64,000 nt of DNA, taken from positions 1 to 64,000 of the forward strand of contig BPKG01000002.1 of NCBI GenBank assembly GCA_026005015.1, read 5' to 3'. Positions within the stretch are counted from its first letter, which is position 1. Every line of letters begins with the position of its first letter. Positions 56,255-64,000 of the stretch are shown here, piece by piece. The position numbers were made by a program, and so were the translations under genes. The notes under the pieces are model-generated. The model made no database searches. It was not told the origin of the DNA and worked only from the letters and a program-made list of their open reading frames with translations. This DNA is from Burkholderiales bacterium (GTDB lineage: Bacteria > Pseudomonadota > Gammaproteobacteria > Burkholderiales > UBA6910).

Positions 56255-57160
56255 TCAGGCCGCCACGGGATTGCGCAATACCCCGATTCCCTCGATTTCC
56301 GTCTCCAGCAGATCGCCGGGCCGGAGGAATTCGGGCGGTGTGCGGGCGAAGCCCACGCCCTGGGGGGTGCCGGTGGAGATCACGTCCCCGGGCTCCAGGG
56401 TCATGCCTAGGGACAGCTCGGCGATCAGGCGCGGGATCTTGAAGTAGAGATGGCAGGTATTGGAATCCTGCTTGACTACCCCGTTCACCCGGCTCATGAC
56501 CCGCAGACCATTGGGGTCCAGAGCGTCGGCGGTAACGATGGCCGGGCCCATGGGACAGGTGCCGTCCAGGCTCTTACCCTTGTGCCACTGACCCCCGTGG
56601 GCTCGCTGAAGGTCCCGGGCCGACACGTCGTTCACGACCGTATAGCCGAACACATGCTCCATGGCCCGCGCTTCGGGAATGTTCTTGCCGGCCCGGCCGA
56701 TCACTACGCCAAGCTCCACCTCCCAGTCGAGCTGGGTGGTGACCTTCGGGTCGTAGGGAATCGGGTCGTGGGGGCCGATCACGGCGGTCACCGCCTTGCT
56801 GAAGAAGACGGGATGGTCCGGAAGCTGCTGCCCGCTCTGGCGGATGCGCTCCCCCTCCTCGAAGTGCTCCAGGTAGTTCCAGCCTACGCAGAACACGTTC
56901 TTGCGCGGTCGAGGGATGGGGGCGAGGAGCTTCACTCGGGACAGGGGAAGCTGCCCCTCTCCGGTGCCGGAGAGGCCGCGAAGCGCCGCCAGGGCCCCGT
57001 CGCCCGCAGCGATCAGCGACACCATGTCCCGGGGGTCGAAAGGGAGACGAACGCCCAGAGCCTGGGCGGCGTCGAGCACGTCCAGCACAGTCGTCTCGTC
57101 GATGAGCACCCCGATGCGGGGCTCGGCGTCTTCGGGACGGGTGAAGGTGACGAGTTTCAA
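56255..57160 (-). CDS. Fumarylacetoacetate hydrolase-family protein
   Basis: The protein of about 301 residues has the FAH fold with the metal motif D-W-E-V-E-L-G-V-V-I-G and T-V-V-N-D-V-S-A-R-D-L-Q, followed by K-S-L-D-G-T-C-P-M-G-P-A. It could be an acylpyruvase, isomerase or decarboxylase; the substrate is unknown. TTG 57160 (M-K-L-V-T-F-T-R-P) matches the usual family start; GTG 57208 upstream is an alternative, and neither has a strong ribosome site. Confidence 0.82.
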   Translation of the reverse strand: MKLVTFTRPEDAEPRIGVLIDETTVLDVLDAAQALGVRLPFDPRDMVSLIAAGDGALAALRGLSGTGEGQLPLSRVKLLAPIPRPRKNVFCVGWNYLEHFEEGERIRQSGQQLPDHPVFFSKAVTAVIGPHDPIPYDPKVTTQLDWEVELGVVIGRAGKNIPEARAMEHVFGYTVVNDVSARDLQRAHGGQWHKGKSLDGTCPMGPAIVTADALDPNGLRVMSRVNGVVKQDSNTCHLYFKIPRLIAELSLGMTLEPGDVISTGTPQGVGFARTPPEFLRPGDLLETEIEGIGVLRNPVAA

Positions 57161-57289
57161 GGGCAAGCTTCGCTGAAGTGAAAGGGGTCCGTAGTCGAAG
57201 TTTACCACCGGCGCCGCCGGCGGTTCTCAGAAGCCGAACGGCGGCCAGTATATAATTTTCGCCCTCGCGACCCCATGCCGGGAGAAGGA

Positions 57290-59563
<2,274 letters not shown>

Positions 59564-59682
59564 GGCCGTCCGGTCCCAGATCCAGGCGGGCGGCGGCCCG
59601 GGGCGATGGGGTAAAATAGCAGTCTCGATTCTTCTTCGTTTTTCCTTCGCGGCCGGGAGCGGCCGCTCTCTGGGGACCGATC

Positions 59683-61203
59683 ATGGCCGTCATCAAGCAG
59701 GAAGACCTCATCCAGAGCATCGCCGACGCGTTTCAGTACATTTCCTACTATCATCCCGCCGATTACATCCAGGCGTTGACCCAAGCCTACGAGCGGGAGC
59801 AATCCCCCGCGGCCAAGGACGCCATGGCCCAGCTCCTGGTCAACTCCCGCATGTGCGCGGAGGGACACCGTCCCATCTGCCAGGATACGGGCATCGCGGT
59901 GGTGTTCCTCAAGATCGGCATGAACGTGCGCTGGGACGCCACCCTGAGCGTGGCCGACATGGTGAACGAAGGGGTGCGCCGGGCCTACACCCATCCGGAC
60001 AACGTGCTGCGCGCTTCCATCCTGTCGGACCCGGCGGGGGAGCGGAAGAACACCCGGGACAACACCCCGGCGGTGATCCACATGGAGGTGGTGCCGGGCG
60101 ATACGGTGGAGGTGACTCTAGCGGCGAAGGGCGGCGGCTCGGAGAACAAGGCCAAGTTCACCATGTTGAACCCCTCCGATTCCATCGTGGACTGGGTGTT
60201 GAAGACCGTGCCCACCATGGGGGCCGGCTGGTGTCCCCCAGGCATCCTGGGGCTGGGCATCGGCGGCACGCCCGAAAAGGCGATGGTGATGGCCAAGGAG
60301 GCGATCCTGGAGCCCATCGATATCCACGAGCTCCAGGCCCGGGGGCCCAGGAACCGGATGGAGGAGCTGCGGCTAGAGTTGTACGAGAAGGTGAATGCCT
60401 TGGGGATCGGTGCCCAGGGGCTCGGCGGGCTCACCACCGTGCTGGATGTGAAGATCCGGCACTATCCCACCCACGCTGCCTCCCTTCCCGTGGGACTGAT
60501 CCCCAACTGCGCCGCCACCCGCCACGCCCATTTCGTCCTGGACGGCTCGGGGCCGGTGGCGCTCGTGCCCCCCAGCCTGGACCTGTGGCCTAAGATCGAG
60601 CTCACGGGGGTCCAAGGCGCTCGCCGGGTGAACCTGGACACCCTCACCCGGGAGGACATCCTCGCCTGGCGCGCCGGGGAGCGGGTGCTTCTTTCCGGCA
60701 AGCTCCTCACGGGGCGGGACGCGGCCCACAAGCGCTTGACCGACATGCTGAGCCGCGGGGAGAAGCTGCCGGTGGATTTCACCAACCGCTTCATCTACTA
60801 CGTGGGGCCCGTGGACCCGGTGCGGGACGAGGTGGTGGGCCCCGCCGGCCCAACCACCGCCACCCGCATGGACAAGTTCACCGACGCCATGCTGGCGAAA
60901 ACGGGGCTGATCGGCATGGTGGGGAAAGCGGAACGGGGGCCCGAGGCCATCGCGGCCATCAAGCGGCACAAGGCGGTCTACTGTATCGCCGTGGGCGGGG
61001 CCGCCTACCTGGTGTCCAAGGCGATCCGCGCCGCCCGGGTGGTGGCTTTCCCCGACCTGGGGATGGAGGCGATCTACGAGTTCGAGGTGAAGGACATGCC
61101 AGTCACCGTGGCGGTGGATGCGGAAGGCCGCTCGGTGCATGCTACCGGCCCCGCCGAATGGCGGGCGAAGATCGGCAAGATCCCGGTGGCCGCGACGGTT
61201 TGA
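59683..61203 (+). CDS. Class I fumarate hydratase
   Basis: The 506-residue iron-sulfur enzyme has cluster Cys residues in R-P-I-C-Q-D-T-G and G-W-C-P-P-G-I-L-G-L-G-I-G-G, plus I-P-N-C-A-A-T-R-H-A-H-F. The C-terminal domain includes Y-Y-V-G-P-V-D-P-V. It is oxygen sensitive in related enzymes. A class II enzyme (fumC) lies 0.6 kb downstream. Confidence 0.93.
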   Translation: MAVIKQEDLIQSIADAFQYISYYHPADYIQALTQAYEREQSPAAKDAMAQLLVNSRMCAEGHRPICQDTGIAVVFLKIGMNVRWDATLSVADMVNEGVRRAYTHPDNVLRASILSDPAGERKNTRDNTPAVIHMEVVPGDTVEVTLAAKGGGSENKAKFTMLNPSDSIVDWVLKTVPTMGAGWCPPGILGLGIGGTPEKAMVMAKEAILEPIDIHELQARGPRNRMEELRLELYEKVNALGIGAQGLGGLTTVLDVKIRHYPTHAASLPVGLIPNCAATRHAHFVLDGSGPVALVPPSLDLWPKIELTGVQGARRVNLDTLTREDILAWRAGERVLLSGKLLTGRDAAHKRLTDMLSRGEKLPVDFTNRFIYYVGPVDPVRDEVVGPAGPTTATRMDKFTDAMLAKTGLIGMVGKAERGPEAIAAIKRHKAVYCIAVGGAAYLVSKAIRAARVVAFPDLGMEAIYEFEVKDMPVTVAVDAEGRSVHATGPAEWRAKIGKIPVAATV

Positions 61204-61205
61204 AT

Positions 61206-61233
61206 AAAAAAGCCCGCTTTCCGCGGGCTTTTT
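61206..61233. terminator. Terminator between the class I fumarase and hsp20
   Basis: The 11-base stem AAAAAGCCCGC (61207-61217)/GCGGGCTTTTT (61223-61233) has a five-base loop and serves converging genes. Confidence 0.85.
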
Positions 61234-61257
61234 CAACGGCAGCAGGCCGAAAGTCTA

Positions 61258-61689
61258 TTATTGGACGGTCAACCGCTTGGCGATGCTGTCCGCCTTCTTC
61301 GGCAGCGTCAGGCGCAGGACCCCATCCTCGTGCTTGGCCTCGGCATGCTCGGAATCGATTTCGGTGGGCAGCATAATGGACCGGCTGAACTTGCCATAGG
61401 TGCGCTCGCCCAGGAGCTGCTTGGCTTCTTCACCGGCTTGCTTCTCTTGTACCGCCTCCGCTTCGATCACGAGCTGGTTGTCGAAGACCCGCACGTTGAT
61501 GTTGTCCTTGCGAACCCCCGGGAGCTCCGCCATCACGACGTAGGCGTTATCGGTCTCCCAGATGTCCATGGGGATGACCCCCCGGACCGTGCGCTGGGTG
61601 TCCCAGTCGAGCAGAGTGGGACGCAAGAAGCTGCGGAACAGGTTATCGACGGCGGTTTCGAAGGGATCGAAACGAATCAGGTTCGCCAT
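61258..61689 (-). CDS. Small heat-shock protein (Hsp20/alpha-crystallin)
   Basis: The 143-residue chaperone holds unfolded proteins. The alpha-crystallin domain (about 38-130) has V-V-M-A-E-L-P-G-V-R-K-D-N-I-N-V and the C-terminal part D-G-V-L-R-L-T-L-P-K. The N-terminus starts M-A-N-L-I-R-F-D-P-F. It has a GGAGGTG ribosome site and sits between the two fumarase genes. Confidence 0.94.
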   Translation of the reverse strand: MANLIRFDPFETAVDNLFRSFLRPTLLDWDTQRTVRGVIPMDIWETDNAYVVMAELPGVRKDNINVRVFDNQLVIEAEAVQEKQAGEEAKQLLGERTYGKFSRSIMLPTEIDSEHAEAKHEDGVLRLTLPKKADSIAKRLTVQ

Positions 61690-61753
61690 ATTTTCACCTC
61701 CTTCACCTATGTCTAACCTTTCACGCCCAAAGAAGAAAATGCTCTCGATGACC

Positions 61754-61782
61754 TATATAGGGTCGGCGGCAAGCTTCATCAA
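61754..61782 (-). promoter_or_regulatory. Candidate heat-shock (sigma-32) promoter of hsp20
   Basis: On the minus strand TTGATGAAG (61774-61782) and CCCTATATA (61754-61762) are 11 bases apart, resembling the sigma-32 pattern CTTGAA and CCCCATNT. Confidence 0.45.
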
Positions 61783-61841
61783 GTCCTCGGGCAGGGACTC
61801 GGGTTTGAGCTTATCACTTTGATTTTACATGGAACATTGCC

Positions 61842-63245
61842 ATGACCGGATTCCGTGAAGAAAAGGACACGATGGGCGTGGTGCAGGTGCCGGAGCAGGC
61901 CCTCTGGGGCGCCCAGACCCAGCGCTCCCTGGAAAACTTCCGCATCGGCACCGAGCGCATGCCCCTGGAGCTGATCCGGGCCCTCGCCCGGGTGAAACGG
62001 GCGGCGGCCACCGTCAACCGCGACCTGGGCCTCTTGGACGCCCGCAAGGCCCAGGCCATCATCCAAGCGGCGGACGAGGTGATCGAAGGCCGACACGACG
62101 ACCAGTTTCCCCTGGTGGTCTGGCAGACAGGCTCTGGCACCCAGACCAACATGAACATGAACGAGGTGCTGGCCAACCGGGCCTCCGAGCTCCTGGGTGG
62201 CCCCCGGGGCCAGGAGCGCCTGGTCCATCCCAACGACGAGGTAAACCGGGGCCAGTCGTCCAACGACGTGTTTCCCACCGCCATGCACGTGGCGGCGCTG
62301 GAGGCGATCGAGGGGCGGCTCAAACCCGCCGTCAACCGGCTGCGGGAGACCCTGGCGGAGAAATCCCGGCGCTACATGGACATCGTGAAGATCGGCCGCA
62401 CCCACCTGCAGGACGCCACCCCCGTTACCCTGGGCCAGGAGATTTCCGGCTGGGTGGCCCAGCTCGACCACGGGCTCGCCCATCTGGACGCGACCCGCTG
62501 GCACCTCTCGGAGCTGGCCATTGGGGGCACGGCGGTGGGCACGGGGCTGAACACCCACCCCGAGTTCGGCCGGCGCTGCGCCGAGGAGCTATCCCGCTTG
62601 ACCGGTCTTTCCTTCGTTTCCGCCCCCAACAAGTTCGAGGCCCTGGCCGCCCACGACGCCCTGGTGGCCGCCCACGGGGCGCTCAAGACCCTGGCCGCCG
62701 CCCTCATGAAGATCGCCAACGACGTGCGCTGGCTCGCTTCCGGCCCCCGTTGCGGCATCGGCGAGATCCGCATCCCCGAGAACGAGCCGGGCAGCTCCAT
62801 CATGCCCGGCAAGGTGAACCCTACCCAGTCGGAAGCCATGACCATGGTGTGCTGCCAGGTGCTGGGCAACGACGTGGCCGTCAATCTGGGCGGTGCTTCG
62901 GGAAACTTCGAGCTCAACGTCTTCAAGCCCCTCATCATCCACAACTTCCTCCAGAGCGTGCGGCTGCTGGCGGACAGCGCCCGGAGCTTCAACGACCACT
63001 GCGCCGTGGGCATCGAGCCCAACGTGCAGCGCATCGAGAAGCTCCTCCACGAATCCCTCATGCTAGTGACGGCCCTTGCCCCCCACATCGGCTACGACAA
63101 GGCGGCGGAGATCGCCAAGCTCGCCCACCAGGAGGGCATCACCCTCAAGCAGGCGGCCTTGGAGCTGGATTACGTGACCGGGGAGCAGTTCGACGAATGG
63201 GTGCGGCCCGAGGCCATGGTGGGGCGGCTTGGGGACACGGAATGA
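61842..63245 (+). CDS. fumC: Class II fumarate hydratase
   Basis: The 467-residue iron-free fumarase has the lyase signature [11 protein letters not shown], the active-site region [10 protein letters not shown] and [12 protein letters not shown]. It would keep the TCA cycle running when iron or oxygen conditions disable the class I enzyme encoded upstream. Confidence 0.96.
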   Translation: MTGFREEKDTMGVVQVPEQALWGAQTQRSLENFRIGTERMPLELIRALARVKRAAATVNRDLGLLDARKAQAIIQAADEVIEGRHDDQFPLVVWQTGSGTQTNMNMNEVLANRASELLGGPRGQERLVHPNDEVNRGQSSNDVFPTAMHVAALEAIEGRLKPAVNRLRETLAEKSRRYMDIVKIGRTHLQDATPVTLGQEISGWVAQLDHGLAHLDATRWHLSELAIGGTAVGTGLNTHPEFGRRCAEELSRLTGLSFVSAPNKFEALAAHDALVAAHGALKTLAAALMKIANDVRWLASGPRCGIGEIRIPENEPGSSIMPGKVNPTQSEAMTMVCCQVLGNDVAVNLGGASGNFELNVFKPLIIHNFLQSVRLLADSARSFNDHCAVGIEPNVQRIEKLLHESLMLVTALAPHIGYDKAAEIAKLAHQEGITLKQAALELDYVTGEQFDEWVRPEAMVGRLGDTE

Positions 63246-63276
63246 GGGGCGGGCACGTCCAGCAGGAGGTCCGGAC

Positions 63277-63993
63277 ATGAGGACGGCGAGCGGCCCGAAG
63301 ATCGGGGTGGTGACAGGGGCGAACCGGGGGCTGGGCCTGGAAATTTCCCGCCAGCTCGCCCTCCGGGGCGTGCACGTGGTCATGACCGCCCGGGACCCGG
63401 AGAAGGGGAAGGCGGCCTGGGAAGGGCTGCGCCGCCAGGGGCTTTCCGTGGATTTCCTGCCCCTGGACGTGACCGCTCAGGAGAGCGTGGACGCCCTGGC
63501 CCGGGCCTTGGAGCGGTCCTTCGGCGGCCTGGACATCCTGGTGAACAACGCGGGCATCCTGCCGGAGGGGCGGGGAGCGCAGGCCCTGACCCTCAACCTG
63601 GAGGTCTTCCGCCAGGCGCTCGAGACCAACGCCTTGGGGGCCCTGAGGCTTTGTCAGGCGCTCTCGCCCCTTATAAAGAAGCGGGGTGGCGGGCGCATCG
63701 TGAACGTCTCCAGCGGCCTCGCCCAGCTCGCCACTATGGGGGCGGGCACGCCCGCCTACCGGGTCTCCAAGACCGCCCTCAACGCGATCACCCGGATCCT
63801 GGCGGCGGAGCTGGAGGGGGAGCGAATCAAGGTGAACGCCGCCTGTCCCGGCTGGGTGCGCACCGACATGGGCGGCCCAGACGCACCCCGCTCGGTGGAA
63901 GAGGGGGCCGACACCCCGGTATGGCTGGCTCTTCTGCCGGAGGATGGGCCCACCGGCGGCTTTTTCCGCGACCGCCAACCGATTCCATGGTGA
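63277..63993 (+). CDS. Short-chain dehydrogenase/reductase
   Basis: The 238-residue classical SDR has the coenzyme motif T-G-A-N-R-G-L-G (about residues 12-19), N-N-A-G (about 88) and the catalytic Ser, Tyr and Lys in V-S-S-G and Y-R-V-S-K. ATG 63277 follows AGGAGGT (63264-63270). The carbonyl-reductase-like family makes a broad substrate range possible. It ends just before the window edge and is complete. Confidence 0.88.
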   Translation: MRTASGPKIGVVTGANRGLGLEISRQLALRGVHVVMTARDPEKGKAAWEGLRRQGLSVDFLPLDVTAQESVDALARALERSFGGLDILVNNAGILPEGRGAQALTLNLEVFRQALETNALGALRLCQALSPLIKKRGGGRIVNVSSGLAQLATMGAGTPAYRVSKTALNAITRILAAELEGERIKVNAACPGWVRTDMGGPDAPRSVEEGADTPVWLALLPEDGPTGGFFRDRQPIPW

Positions 63994-64000
63994 AGCGGGT

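Overview
The window is high-GC DNA with gene blocks typical of a chemolithoautotrophic, sulfur-oxidising Betaproteobacterium. These include the purM-hda-HAD-pcnB-folK-dNK-panBCD block, rpmBG-radC-coaBC-dut, a LexA with SOS control, and a cytochrome c/flavocytochrome c pair. The thiocyanate dehydrogenase described below, together with the overall gene set, recalls Pelomicrobium methylotrophicum. That species name is a guess from memory and no search was run.

Layout. 1-9.6 kb: a MITE-like inverted repeat, a CbiM-like permease, then a divergent glycolate salvage module (GntR-glcDEF leftward, gcl-hyi-glxR rightward). 9.7-13.6 kb: a degenerate metallophosphoesterase, two rSAM/selenodomain-associated-type glycosyltransferases and a photolyase. 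13.6-28 kb: pantothenate, folate, purine, RNA-processing and ribosomal housekeeping genes. 28-34.5 kb: isocitrate lyase, isocitrate dehydrogenase, a cold-shock protein, ClpS and ClpA.

34.5-47.4 kb is the most interesting region. Eleven leftward genes form an apparent operon headed by a TAT-exported seven-bladed propeller enzyme. Its six histidines fall at exactly the spacing I recall for the copper ligands of thiocyanate dehydrogenase. The genes that follow encode two FtsX-type permeases, two ABC ATPases, a membrane-anchored protein, a lipoprotein, a multi-TM histidine kinase, a sigma-54 response regulator, and a small periplasmic Ig-like/membrane protein pair that may handle copper. Upstream lie a sigma-54 promoter and two dyad sites 20 bp apart, which fit control by the operon's own regulator. 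Divergent from it, a single-haem cytochrome c and an FCSD-type flavoprotein could take the electrons and sulfur released.

47.4-64 kb: lexA, an EF-G paralogue, a lytic transglycosylase behind a structured leader, a MATE pump, an orphan ParA, an ACT protein, an FAH-family enzyme, malic enzyme, class I and class II fumarases flanking a small heat-shock protein, and an SDR.

Three genes (glcE, panC and the FCSD flavoprotein) are each broken by one base in a G/C homopolymer. This looks more like sequencing error than decay. No rRNA, tRNA, CRISPR array, transposase or prophage gene was seen.
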